IMG/VR virus record: IMGVR_UViG_3300032073_000004
Coordinates: 54,831-118,830 of that record
Length of the DNA stretch: 64,000 bases
Direction: 5' to 3' (one strand)
Source of the DNA: a virus
In this document: one piece after another, positions 18,321 through 26,567 of the stretch
Position numbering within the stretch: the stretch's first letter is position 1
Layout of the letters: the number at the start of each line of letters is the position of its first letter
Translations under genes and position numbers: made by a program
The notes under the pieces: generated by a model
The model's database searches: none
Told to the model about the DNA's origin: nothing
Seen by the model: only the letters and a program-made list of their open reading frames with translations

Positions 18321-19090
18321 GTCTCTCCTCCTGCATCGTTTTCCGACAGTTCTTCCAATAGTTCATTTACAATTCTGTCGCACTCTTTTATATCTTTGAA
18401 GATCTCTCTTGCTCTGTCTGGTGCTAGCTCGAAACACAACCTGACTGCATCCATCCAGTTTACGTTGTTTCTCTCTCTTATCTTCTGCACGTCGTCAATT
18501 ATATCTTTATCTGTTCTTTCCTTCAGAAAACCGTCTATAGAGGAAACCTGAGTGTTCCAGCCATCTTTCTCTAACAAATGCATGTGTGGTTCTTTGTGCT
18601 TCATTCTATGGGTATTACCCTCGCTGATATCTTGTTTCATTCTTTTATATTTTCTTTTCTTTATGTAATACCATTTTTCAATAAACAAATTAATAAGATT
18701 ATCATTAAGTTTCTGATAGGAGGAAGACAGTGTATCACTTTTATTAAAAGACACTTCTCTTTGAAAAATTACATCCCCAGTGTCAACGCCTGCATCGACA
18801 TGGTGGATAGTCACCCCTTTTGGGGTTCCCTCAAGAAAGCTCCACAAGTTAGGGTCAGAACCCCTGTTCCAAGGCAACATAGAGATATGAAGGTTGATAA
18901 TATTATCCCCAGACTCATCAATTATATTTTGCTTTATGATGTGCCTATATCTGTAACTTATGCATAGTTCTATGTTATTTTCAGTAATGAACCCTGGCTC
19001 TATCTTTTCTGAGGTGTAAACAACTTCGTTGCCTTCTTCTAAAAAGTCTTTCAGTTCGTATGGCTCTACTCCAAGATACAAAATTTTCAT
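18317..19090 (-). CDS. Sugar N-formyltransferase (Fmt-like fold)
   Basis: The protein has 257 residues. The formyltransferase core is clear: I-N-L-H-I-S-M-L-P-W-N-R-G-S-D-P near residues 65-80 (catalytic Asn66 and His68) and H-V-D-A-G-V-D-T-G-D-V near 97-107 (catalytic Asp). This core uses N10-formyl-tetrahydrofolate. The tRNA-binding domain of true Fmt is absent. Instead there is a short helical C-terminal domain, N-V-N-W-M-D-A-V-R-L-C-F-E-L-A-P-D-R-A, of a type I associate with LPS-gene proteins. The likely role is formylating the amino group made by the neighbouring aminotransferase. Confidence 0.87.
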   Translation of the reverse strand: MKILYLGVEPYELKDFLEEGNEVVYTSEKIEPGFITENNIELCISYRYRHIIKQNIIDESGDNIINLHISMLPWNRGSDPNLWSFLEGTPKGVTIHHVDAGVDTGDVIFQREVSFNKSDTLSSSYQKLNDNLINLFIEKWYYIKKRKYKRMKQDISEGNTHRMKHKEPHMHLLEKDGWNTQVSSIDGFLKERTDKDIIDDVQKIRERNNVNWMDAVRLCFELAPDRAREIFKDIKECDRIVNELLEELSENDAGGET

Positions 19091-20091
19091 TATCCCAGAT
19101 CCTCTCTTCTGATTACGGTTCCCGGTGCTATATCTCTGAGTGTCTTACTTCCGATGATCTCCCTATAGGAGCTAGCAGGAACAGCCCCTTCAAGAAATGG
19201 GCGACTTGTGGTTATATTTTCCTGTGTAAGTTCTTGACCTTTTTTTATTTCTTCTTTGGAAATAACAGAACGTCTTGCCATTTTAAAATCTTTTTCTGAG
19301 TCGGTATATTCCGACTTCTTTCTTTTCAGAGAAAGTTCTGCCAAGGAAATCTCTTCGTTCATCTTCTTTAAATCATTCGGCTCCATAGCAAACGGATGAT
19401 CAGGGCCTGGTAGTTTATTAGAAATTGTAAAGTGCTTTTCTATTGTTGTTGCCCCTACCATAACTGCTAAGGCAGGAGTTATGGTGCTCATTGTATGATC
19501 AGACAAACCCACCTTCACTCCCTGTTTACCATACTTTTCTAGTATGTCCTTTACCATCAACAGGTTTATATCTTCCTGGGGTGTTGGATATGCATTGTTA
19601 CAATGGAGAATTGTTATGTCGTAGTTGCTTTGCTTATGACATGTGTCTATTATTTCTTGAATAAAGTCTATGTGACAGCCTATACCTGCAGATATAATAA
19701 GCGGCAATTTTGTTGCTGCCACCATTTCAACAAAGCGCAAGTCTGTTGATTCAAAGCCAGCAATCTTCATCCTCTTTACGCCAACATCGCAAAGTTGCTG
19801 AATGGCTTCTTCGTCAAATGGTGTTGCCATAAACTCTATGTTCTTTTTATCACAATATTCTTTTATTTTAGGAACCCACTCTCTCGGCAGCTCAAGCGTT
19901 TTCATGAGGGCGTTTATGTCCCCATAGCCTGCAAAGTTTGGTGTGTTTTCTGCATATAAAGTTTTTGAAGAAAATATTTGAAACTTTACTGCTTGTGCGC
20001 CAGACTCTTTGGCCACGTCCACAAGAGCATATGCCTGTTCGAGACTCTTATTGTGATTTGAGCCTGCTTCTGCGATAACAAAAGTATTCAT
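19090..20091 (-). CDS. neuB: NeuB/LegI/PseI-type nonulosonate synthase with SAF domain
   Basis: The 333-residue protein has the full two-domain layout. Barrel motifs are A-E-A-G-S-N-H-N near residue 7, V-K-F-Q, T-P-F-D, I-S-A-G, L-H-C-N-N-A-Y-P-T-P, G-L-S-D-H-T and E-K-H-F-T, then G-P-D-H-P-F-A. The C-terminal SAF domain begins around residue 271 with R-R-S-V-I-S-K-E-E-I-K-K-G; its Arg normally reaches into the partner active site. The E-K-H-F-T and G-P-D-H variants are more like legionaminate or pseudaminate synthases than classical NeuB. It sits directly after the aminotransferase and dehydratase in transcription order, as expected. Confidence 0.92.
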   Translation of the reverse strand: MNTFVIAEAGSNHNKSLEQAYALVDVAKESGAQAVKFQIFSSKTLYAENTPNFAGYGDINALMKTLELPREWVPKIKEYCDKKNIEFMATPFDEEAIQQLCDVGVKRMKIAGFESTDLRFVEMVAATKLPLIISAGIGCHIDFIQEIIDTCHKQSNYDITILHCNNAYPTPQEDINLLMVKDILEKYGKQGVKVGLSDHTMSTITPALAVMVGATTIEKHFTISNKLPGPDHPFAMEPNDLKKMNEEISLAELSLKRKKSEYTDSEKDFKMARRSVISKEEIKKGQELTQENITTSRPFLEGAVPASSYREIIGSKTLRDIAPGTVIRREDLG

Positions 20092-21092
20092 AGTACAGAT
20101 ATTATATATTCAATCTGCTCTTTTGTTAAGTTATGGTGTATGGGGAAGTTCACTATCTTTGGATGAACTTTCTCTGCATTGATCAATATTGTTCTCTGCT
20201 TCATCGCCGTCGTCTTGTGGAGAAGTGGGTACAACCTAGATGTGTTAAGTTTTTTCATTATATCTTCTGAGTTCTCTCTCAGTGCTGAACCGATGTAGTA
20301 AGAAGAATTTGGAGAATGCTGAACCAAGGGTTTATCCACCATTTCGGAAATATACTCGTAGTTTTCTTTTCTCCTCTCGCGGAGTTCTTCATATACTCTC
20401 ATACTTTCCAGGCCAAAGGTTGCATTCAAGTTGTTCATATAAAACTTAAAGCCATTCATAACTATGTCGTAGGTATTTCCAGCATTTTTTCTACCAAAGT
20501 TTCTAAAAGAACGAAAATACTCAGAGGCGGAATCGTGGTTTGTGGAAATCATCCCTCCGTCGGATGTGCATATCGGCTTCATTGGATGAAAGGAAAAGAA
20601 CGAAAAGTCACACTCTAAACTTGGTGTAACGCAGTGGGCAGAGTCTACAACAACTATTTCATCACCCACCAGGTTCCATCCCTTTATGTTATCAACTCCA
20701 CCGTATAATACAGGCATGACAACCTTGGGGTTGACTGAGTTTGTGTTTCTTCTCTTTATTCTATAATCTTTACAGTCGAACTGTAGCTCTTTTGTTATGT
20801 CCACATAGTGAACTGTGTGTCCGACGTGTTTAGCTGCCCAAGCAGGAGATATAAATCCCAGGGTTGTGGTGTAGACCTCGCAGGGACCATACTGTTCATA
20901 GAGGTAATAAAAGATCATGAAGGCGGCTGCACTAGCAGAGTTAGTGGCTATATTGTTTTTCTTTTGCGAGAAGCTCTTAAACTTGTTCTCAAACTCAACA
21001 ACATTGGGGCCAAAGCCCAAGTTTCCACTCTCGATGGTCTTTGATATTTTATCGTAACTATCTCTGAGGAAAAATGGTTCGTATATCTTCAT
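20088..21092 (-). CDS. DegT/DnrJ/EryC1 PLP sugar aminotransferase
   Basis: The protein has 334 residues. The PLP lysine is K172 in F-S-F-H-P-M-K-P-I-C-T-S-D-G-G, and the cofactor Asp is D150 in V-V-V-D-S-A-H. Family members aminate 4-keto-6-deoxy nucleotide sugars with glutamate. It is ATGA-coupled to the PseB-like dehydratase before it and to the NeuB gene after it, which matches the PseB-PseC-PseI or LegB-LegC-LegI order. It is slightly shorter than typical PseC (about 380 aa). Confidence 0.9.
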   Translation of the reverse strand: MKIYEPFFLRDSYDKISKTIESGNLGFGPNVVEFENKFKSFSQKKNNIATNSASAAAFMIFYYLYEQYGPCEVYTTTLGFISPAWAAKHVGHTVHYVDITKELQFDCKDYRIKRRNTNSVNPKVVMPVLYGGVDNIKGWNLVGDEIVVVDSAHCVTPSLECDFSFFSFHPMKPICTSDGGMISTNHDSASEYFRSFRNFGRKNAGNTYDIVMNGFKFYMNNLNATFGLESMRVYEELRERRKENYEYISEMVDKPLVQHSPNSSYYIGSALRENSEDIMKKLNTSRLYPLLHKTTAMKQRTILINAEKVHPKIVNFPIHHNLTKEQIEYIISVL

Positions 21093-22078
21093 TAGCTGCT
21101 CTCTTTGGTTCCCCTAGAGATAAGTTCCAGCAGAACATTAACATCGTCGCTCATGTGAAGAGATGAATTGAATTCAGTTCCTTCATATTTCTTCCACTTG
21201 GCCCTGTTCGTTCTTTTCGTATATTGTGGTCTAACACAAAGAAGGTTTAGGTTTGCCACTTCGTAAGTAAACGGCAGTTCTGTTTCCGCCAACATATCTT
21301 CGTGAAGCTTTTCTCCTGGTCTTAGTCCTACTATTTCCTTCTCGAAAGAAGAACCATGAAGTTTTTCGATTGCCTTCAGGATAGTTTCCATTCCATATGA
21401 TTTAATCTTCGGAATAAAGACCTCGCCACCTTCACTAGCCTCGACTGCGTTCAGGACCGTATCTACGGCATCCTCAAGCGTAAACAAGAACCTACTCATA
21501 TCCAGAGAGGTAACTTTTATTTTCTCGTTAGAAGCGAGCAGAGAGAGCCACAGGGGTATAAATGAACCACGGCTAGCTATAACATTACCATACCGGACAG
21601 AAGAGAACACAGTTTCCGTGGAATGATAGTCATAATTGGTAAAGAAACGCTCTGCAATAAATTTAGAAGAACCATATACATTAACCGGAAGACATGCTTT
21701 GTCGGTGGATACAAGAACACACTTCTTTATATCATTTAAAAGTGCGGCTTTTGCAACATTCTCAGAACCAAGTACATTGGTATTGACACATTCATCTGGG
21801 TGGAATTCCATATCGTCTATTCTCTTTAATGCAGCAGTGTGGATGATAAGGTCTGGTTTTGTTCTTTTTAGGGTAACATTAAATTTGTCAAAGTCTCTAA
21901 TATCCCCGATAACACAGTGAACCGAGCTACCGCCATAAATTAATGCTTGCTTTCCCTCATCCCTAGAAAAGATGATGATCTGGTTTCCTTGTTTTACCAG
22001 CCTTTTTGTCAGTGCTTTTCCTAGTGAGCCTGTCCCCCCTGTTATTAGGATCTTTTTTCCCGTTATGTTTTTGTGCAT
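21092..22078 (-). CDS. pseB: PseB/CapD-like UDP-GlcNAc 4,6-dehydratase
   Basis: The protein has 328 residues, the normal PseB length. The Rossmann loop G-G-T-G-S-L-G is at 14-20, S-T-D-K-A at 124-128 and the catalytic Y135-G-S-S-K139 follows; R-Y-G-N-V and G-L-R-P-G-E-K-L-H-E are also present. The expected reaction converts UDP-GlcNAc to a UDP-4-keto-6-deoxy sugar, the first step of pseudaminic or bacillosamine/legionaminic routes. The D-K-A form of the triad is typical of the soluble inverting PseB group. It starts the enzymatic series dehydratase, aminotransferase, synthase. Confidence 0.9.
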   Translation of the reverse strand: MHKNITGKKILITGGTGSLGKALTKRLVKQGNQIIIFSRDEGKQALIYGGSSVHCVIGDIRDFDKFNVTLKRTKPDLIIHTAALKRIDDMEFHPDECVNTNVLGSENVAKAALLNDIKKCVLVSTDKACLPVNVYGSSKFIAERFFTNYDYHSTETVFSSVRYGNVIASRGSFIPLWLSLLASNEKIKVTSLDMSRFLFTLEDAVDTVLNAVEASEGGEVFIPKIKSYGMETILKAIEKLHGSSFEKEIVGLRPGEKLHEDMLAETELPFTYEVANLNLLCVRPQYTKRTNRAKWKKYEGTEFNSSLHMSDDVNVLLELISRGTKESS

Positions 22079-24081
22079 TATATCTTTACTCTCTCGATGT
22101 CTTCACTAGCTTGGTTGATATCTGAACATATTTTTAAGGTGCATCCTTTTTCGCTTAACCATTTTGACCACTTGCCAATTGCCTCAACGGAGATGCGCTC
22201 CTCTTCTTTGAGTTTTTCCATAGGCACGATGGACATGGTATCATTTTCTTGAATAAAATCTTTTTTATCAAAAGATGTTCCGCTTTTAGTGTAGAAGTGT
22301 TGCTTCTCTTTATCAGCGCCGATAAGTCTGTTATCATAACCCACTGTTACTATCTCAGATAGACCTAAGTGTTCAACAAGGTAAATGACTGCTTCTGTCA
22401 TAATGCCGGGACCATATGGCCGTAGAACCTTTTGCTTTTCAAGAGTCCAATCTTCATATTCGTCAGTTGATGCCAGAGAATTTGCAAAGTCCCTCTCTTT
22501 GATAAAGAATTTCAAATCGCATTGCCCCAATCTATAAGGGGTAGATGAAGCCTCCATAACAAGAGGATGCTTTTTATTATAGTCATAGTGTTTGAAGTTG
22601 GCACAATTATAAACGTGAAAGTCTACAAACTCACCATACAAGTCATAAGCTTGCTTTACTGATATGCAAATGTTTTCTTCAAGCAGTTTTTTTAACTTTT
22701 CTTGATCGTTGTCCAACAGAGTTGGTCCACAAGAAACAATATATGCCTTTTCTCCCTTTAGAGAATCTTTTAAGAATCTCAACTTCTCGTTCTGAGAAGG
22801 GATTTCTCTACATTTTTCTACTATAAAATCTGCTTTCTTTTTTCCCTCTAGCTTATCAGCCTCTTCTCTTAAAGCAGGAATAGGATCGACGTACTCCACA
22901 TGGCCCATCGCATCCATAAACTGTGCCATTACTTTATCTGGGCTATGTTTTTCGAGCAATATTTTTTGAAGCTTGTTTGCTTGACTCTTTAGTCTAGTAT
23001 GCTCCTTGGCCATCTCTTCTATTCTCTGCTGAAATGATACCTTCTTTGGAAAGCACCACGATGCATAAGGCTCTATAACACCTTTCCAGTGTGCCTCTTT
23101 TTGTACTCTTCCCATCTCAAATTGAACATTTGAAAAATATTTCTTTTTCTTTTTCTTTCCTTTTTCTTCCTGCGTTAAGAAGTCCATCTGTCCAGACCAG
23201 CCTGGGGCTATCACCGGAAGGCCATGATAGGCTGCTTCAAATAAAGGAAGCCCATATCCCTCGCCATGGGCCAGGCTGACCATTGCTTTCACTTTATCGT
23301 GTTGCAACAAAGATGACATCTCTTCCTCTGTCATCCTTCCATGCAGAAGGTGCACTTTGCACTTTCTAGTTGGATATTTATTCAATATAGATGAGATCTT
23401 GTGTTTCGTATGCATGAGGTCTAACTCTGAATTTCCTGCCATGCCGGTCTTTAAGATAAGGCCCACATCTTCTCTATCATGAAACTTCTCAATAAACCAC
23501 ATTATGGTGTTTTCAACGTTCTTTCTTACGCCCATAAGGGCGACGAGCAGAAAGTTAAAGTCAGAGGAAAAGTCTATATCAAGCTTCTTTTCTGAGATCT
23601 CTTTTACTGGGTATCCGACAACATCCACAGGAGTATTTAACGCTAGTTGAGCTCCGCCGCCTGCATCAAGCGAAGTGTCCAAGAGTCCACTTTTAGCATG
23701 TTCTGATACAACAATTACCTTATTCATCAAATTGCACTTCTGAATCCACTCTGGTGAGATCTGGTCGCATTCAATTCCTGCAGTGCATCCGATATTATAA
23801 TTTGCCACCTCATTATTGAACTCATTCGGGATAGTCACTTGCAAGGATATGTCGAACGCCTGATCTGCTGGTGGTTTGGTTGTCAGTTTGTCGGCCAACT
23901 CTGTCATCCATCGGCCTTCGTCTGTATCTGGAAACTCCCATGAGGTTTGGCCCCAGTTTAAAGGATGAAGATAAATATCATAAGTATTCTCGTGTTCTCG
24001 AAGTGATCTAAGAACAAAGCGACAATGCTCTCCGTAACCTGATGCGCTAAATGCTGGCCCTATTACGATTACTGTTTTCAT
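22078..24081 (-). CDS. GT4-like glycosyltransferase fused to MptE/Maf-like domain
   Basis: The protein has 667 residues. The ATG at 24081 is preferred because it forms an ATGA overlap with the upstream gene. Residues 1-400 are a GT-B glycosyltransferase: it opens with V-I-V-I-G-P-A-F-S-A-S-G-Y-G and carries E-G-Y-G-L-P-L-F-E-A-A near residue 285 (the EX7E donor motif). From about residue 455 a second domain begins with A-Y-I-V-S-C-G-P-T-L-L and contains L-S-E-I-V-T-V-G-Y-D-N, the MptE/DUF115 pattern. One polypeptide may therefore handle a nucleotide hexose and a CMP-nonulosonate in turn. The fusion is visible; the acceptor is unknown. Confidence 0.82.
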   Translation of the reverse strand: MKTVIVIGPAFSASGYGEHCRFVLRSLREHENTYDIYLHPLNWGQTSWEFPDTDEGRWMTELADKLTTKPPADQAFDISLQVTIPNEFNNEVANYNIGCTAGIECDQISPEWIQKCNLMNKVIVVSEHAKSGLLDTSLDAGGGAQLALNTPVDVVGYPVKEISEKKLDIDFSSDFNFLLVALMGVRKNVENTIMWFIEKFHDREDVGLILKTGMAGNSELDLMHTKHKISSILNKYPTRKCKVHLLHGRMTEEEMSSLLQHDKVKAMVSLAHGEGYGLPLFEAAYHGLPVIAPGWSGQMDFLTQEEKGKKKKKKYFSNVQFEMGRVQKEAHWKGVIEPYASWCFPKKVSFQQRIEEMAKEHTRLKSQANKLQKILLEKHSPDKVMAQFMDAMGHVEYVDPIPALREEADKLEGKKKADFIVEKCREIPSQNEKLRFLKDSLKGEKAYIVSCGPTLLDNDQEKLKKLLEENICISVKQAYDLYGEFVDFHVYNCANFKHYDYNKKHPLVMEASSTPYRLGQCDLKFFIKERDFANSLASTDEYEDWTLEKQKVLRPYGPGIMTEAVIYLVEHLGLSEIVTVGYDNRLIGADKEKQHFYTKSGTSFDKKDFIQENDTMSIVPMEKLKEEERISVEAIGKWSKWLSEKGCTLKICSDINQASEDIERVKI

Positions 24082-25343
24082 AGCTCTACGTGCCTCCATG
24101 TTTCATAATTTTTTCTAGTTTCCCAAGAGCCATGCTCCTCGGCGACTCGCTCAAAGATGTCTTGCCATTGTTTGTTAAAATTATCAAAGTTATAATTTTT
24201 CAAGACATGTTCTCTGCCTTTTTTGCCCATCTCTCTTCGTTCTTTTTCAGACATATTAATAAACTTCTCTAGGCATTCAATAAGGTCATCTTCGTTTATT
24301 CGGTCCTCGTAGATATATGGTATTTCTTGTGAACCAATAATTGCCTTTGAAGAAGGCTCAATACCAAAGCCAAACCATTCTTCTCCATCTGTAACTTGTT
24401 CTTGTAAGCCGCCTGTCATATTAACTATGATGGGGCGCTCAGCCGACAGACTCTCAAGAGTCGCGAGGCCGAAGCCCTCGGCGTCGCTTATGTTTATGGT
24501 ACAGTCAATGCAGTTATACAAAGTGCCCATATTTTCAGGAGGTAGTTTTTGAGTGGAGAACTTTACTTGACCTTCTGTAAGTTTTAGATATCCCAAAATT
24601 GCATCTAGGTCTTGGCCATGAACATCCTTAACATCTGTGTGCATAAGTAACATAGCTTTGTCGTGACCTACTTTATCTAGAAACTTTTTAAACCAAAAAA
24701 TCAAAGAACCACTTTGTTTTCTCCTGGCGTTTCTATTGTTCCAAAAAAATATTACTTTTTCGGAGTTATTGTTGGTTAGTTCCTGCCTCATCCTGCGAAC
24801 ATCTTCGTTGTCATCTGGGAGTCTTTTGAAGATCTCTGAGTCTACAGCGTGAGGCACCCTCTCTCTGTCTACATTTGGTGCAAGAGTCTTGACAATATCG
24901 TCAGTGACCTTACTGATCGTAGCTATAAAATCATTTGAGCGGTACCACACTGAATTGTAATCTGGGTATGGATAGTTGTCCCAGACATGATAATACAAAA
25001 GTGGACACTTAGATCTTATCTCGTCTTCCATCGACCACAGCCAACCATAAAATCTTGGGTCTGTCATGATCCAAACAAAGTCTGGCTTGTCCGTATTGAT
25101 AATGGACCTGACCATTTCTTTTGTTCCGTATCCATCTACTGGTTTTATTAGCCAGTCTTGGCCGAACTCTTCTACGCTTTGTAGACGATAGTCAATGTGT
25201 TTTATAGCTCCGGCCAAGGAAAGTATTTTATATTTTCCTGTCCTAAGCAGAGCTTCACAAACGTACTTTGTTTGTGTTCCGACGCCACTTGGTGAAAGAG
25301 GGTGGTCGGAAATTGTTAAAATAGTTTTTTTCTTTTCGGACAT
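24078..25343 (-). CDS. GT4-like glycosyltransferase
   Basis: The protein has 421 residues. The N-terminus has I-S-D-H-P-L-S-P-S-G-V-G-T-Q, like acceptor-side loops of GT-B enzymes. Near residue 285 the donor motif A-E-G-F-G-L-A-T-L-E-S-L appears, and a C-terminal helix N-Y-N-F-D-N-F follows. It lacks a membrane segment. It is the most upstream glycan gene and is ATGA-coupled to the GT/MptE fusion, so the two probably build one structure. Sugar and acceptor are unknown. Confidence 0.85.
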   Translation of the reverse strand: MSEKKKTILTISDHPLSPSGVGTQTKYVCEALLRTGKYKILSLAGAIKHIDYRLQSVEEFGQDWLIKPVDGYGTKEMVRSIINTDKPDFVWIMTDPRFYGWLWSMEDEIRSKCPLLYYHVWDNYPYPDYNSVWYRSNDFIATISKVTDDIVKTLAPNVDRERVPHAVDSEIFKRLPDDNEDVRRMRQELTNNNSEKVIFFWNNRNARRKQSGSLIFWFKKFLDKVGHDKAMLLMHTDVKDVHGQDLDAILGYLKLTEGQVKFSTQKLPPENMGTLYNCIDCTINISDAEGFGLATLESLSAERPIIVNMTGGLQEQVTDGEEWFGFGIEPSSKAIIGSQEIPYIYEDRINEDDLIECLEKFINMSEKERREMGKKGREHVLKNYNFDNFNKQWQDIFERVAEEHGSWETRKNYETWRHVEL

Positions 25344-25355
25344 TTATTACTCCAT

Positions 25356-26138
25356 TTATGGACAATGCTCCGTTCTGTGAAAGGCGCATGTGCGGCACGA
25401 TAAGCGGTTCTTAAACCAACGCTCACTATCGACATTGTACACTGCATCACTCAACATTTTAAGAGCATTATTTATTTTCTTTTCGCCGTTTGCAACTTCG
25501 ACGAATTCAACTTCGTTTTTCTTCGCAGTTCTTTTTAACAAAGCAAAATAAGTTTTAATGTTTTCCTTGGGAATCCCGAGGGCTTCAGAGACAAAGTGTT
25601 TGTAATATGAAAGCTGATAAGTGGTCATGGTGTCTGCCTTCTTTCTAGCATCCCATCCCCACGAACAAGTCTTCCAATCTATAACGTGATATGTGTCTCC
25701 GGTTTTGATAATGAGATCGACATAACCAACAAAGTCGTATTCATCGGTGGTGTCGAATTCTAGGTCCCTTATCTTTTCTCTTATTTCGTATTCAGCATCA
25801 ACAACTTTGAATTCCCCAAACCTCTTCTTGAGTTCTGGGTATACCAAGTGTGATAGCTTTTTTCCTTGTTCTAGAAATTCATAATAGGTATCTTCATCAT
25901 ATTCTTCTATTACATCTTGTGGTAGTTTTTTCATTTCTAGGAAATATTGTTTCTCGAAGATAGCTTCGTGATTTACATTATTGTTTTTAAGTACTGCGTT
26001 CTCACACAATGTGTGGAGAGCCGTACCAAAAGCAGTGTAGATATTTCCCTGAAAAGCTTTTAGCTTATCTACTCTTGTAAGTTTATAATAGAAAGGACAG
26101 AATTTCCAGTCTTTGATACCCGAAAAAGATAAATGCAT
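25356..26138 (-). CDS. Cas4/RecB-like PD-(D/E)XK nuclease with Fe-S cysteines
   Basis: The protein has 260 residues. The ATG at 26138 is chosen because AAGGAG lies just before it. The nuclease core is G-Y-V-D-L-I followed by V-I-D-W-K-T (motifs II and III), then Q-L-S-Y-Y near residue 185, a QxxxY motif of RecB-type nucleases. Cys14 in the N-terminal F-C-P and Cys248, Cys251 and Cys259 at the C-terminus match the split four-cysteine Fe-S arrangement of Cas4, AddB and Dna2-type enzymes. Phages use such exonucleases in recombination, replication or host DNA breakdown. No cas genes are nearby. Confidence 0.85.
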   Translation of the reverse strand: MHLSFSGIKDWKFCPFYYKLTRVDKLKAFQGNIYTAFGTALHTLCENAVLKNNNVNHEAIFEKQYFLEMKKLPQDVIEEYDEDTYYEFLEQGKKLSHLVYPELKKRFGEFKVVDAEYEIREKIRDLEFDTTDEYDFVGYVDLIIKTGDTYHVIDWKTCSWGWDARKKADTMTTYQLSYYKHFVSEALGIPKENIKTYFALLKRTAKKNEVEFVEVANGEKKINNALKMLSDAVYNVDSERWFKNRLSCRTCAFHRTEHCP

Positions 26139-26163
26139 ATTTACTCCTTGAGGTATTATTATA

Positions 26164-26556
26164 TCACTTAGTTGTTGTTTTGTCAACTACTTTTGTTTGA
26201 AAACTTGTTTTCTTTGCAAAAACAGGCACTTCAGGGCTTCCTTCTGTTGCCGACCTTACCGTTTTTTTGAGTTTTTGTTTTGGTGGTATCGTTTTTTTAG
26301 GAACTTTTGGCTTGCTTTGTTGTTGCGATAGCGGAAAGATCCATGTACCTTGGTGCTGACATGTTCCCTTTTCGTTTGAAAGAGTGCATTCTTTTATGAA
26401 TGTTTTTGAGAAAACAATTCCCTCTTCCTTGAGCAGTTGAATTACATCTCTGGTTGTCACTTGTTTTTGTTCCTGTGTTGCTAGTTTTCTTTTTGGAAGT
26501 TTAATAGTTATAGAAACTGTGCCTTCCTTATTATTTATTTTAATATCTTTTTTCAT
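26164..26556 (-). CDS. Basic protein of unknown function
   Basis: This 130-residue protein is strongly basic. Residues 1-70 look folded (T-I-K-L-P-K-R-K-L, then V-I-Q-L-L-K-E-E-G-I-V-F) with two cysteines. The C-terminal 55 residues are low-complexity Lys/Pro/Thr and probably disordered. Lack of motifs prevents assignment; nucleic-acid binding is possible because of the charge and the nuclease next to it. Confidence 0.6.
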   Translation of the reverse strand: MKKDIKINNKEGTVSITIKLPKRKLATQEQKQVTTRDVIQLLKEEGIVFSKTFIKECTLSNEKGTCQHQGTWIFPLSQQQSKPKVPKKTIPPKQKLKKTVRSATEGSPEVPVFAKKTSFQTKVVDKTTTK

Positions 26557-26567
26557 TATTTCTCCTC

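Noticed and set aside
10477-25343. Bacterial chromosomal island instead of phage DNA
   Set aside because: The block is followed without a break by late sigma, M23 and virion genes and preceded by PhoH and a nuclease, all closely packed in the same direction. Phage linkage is more likely, although an assembly join cannot be excluded from sequence alone.
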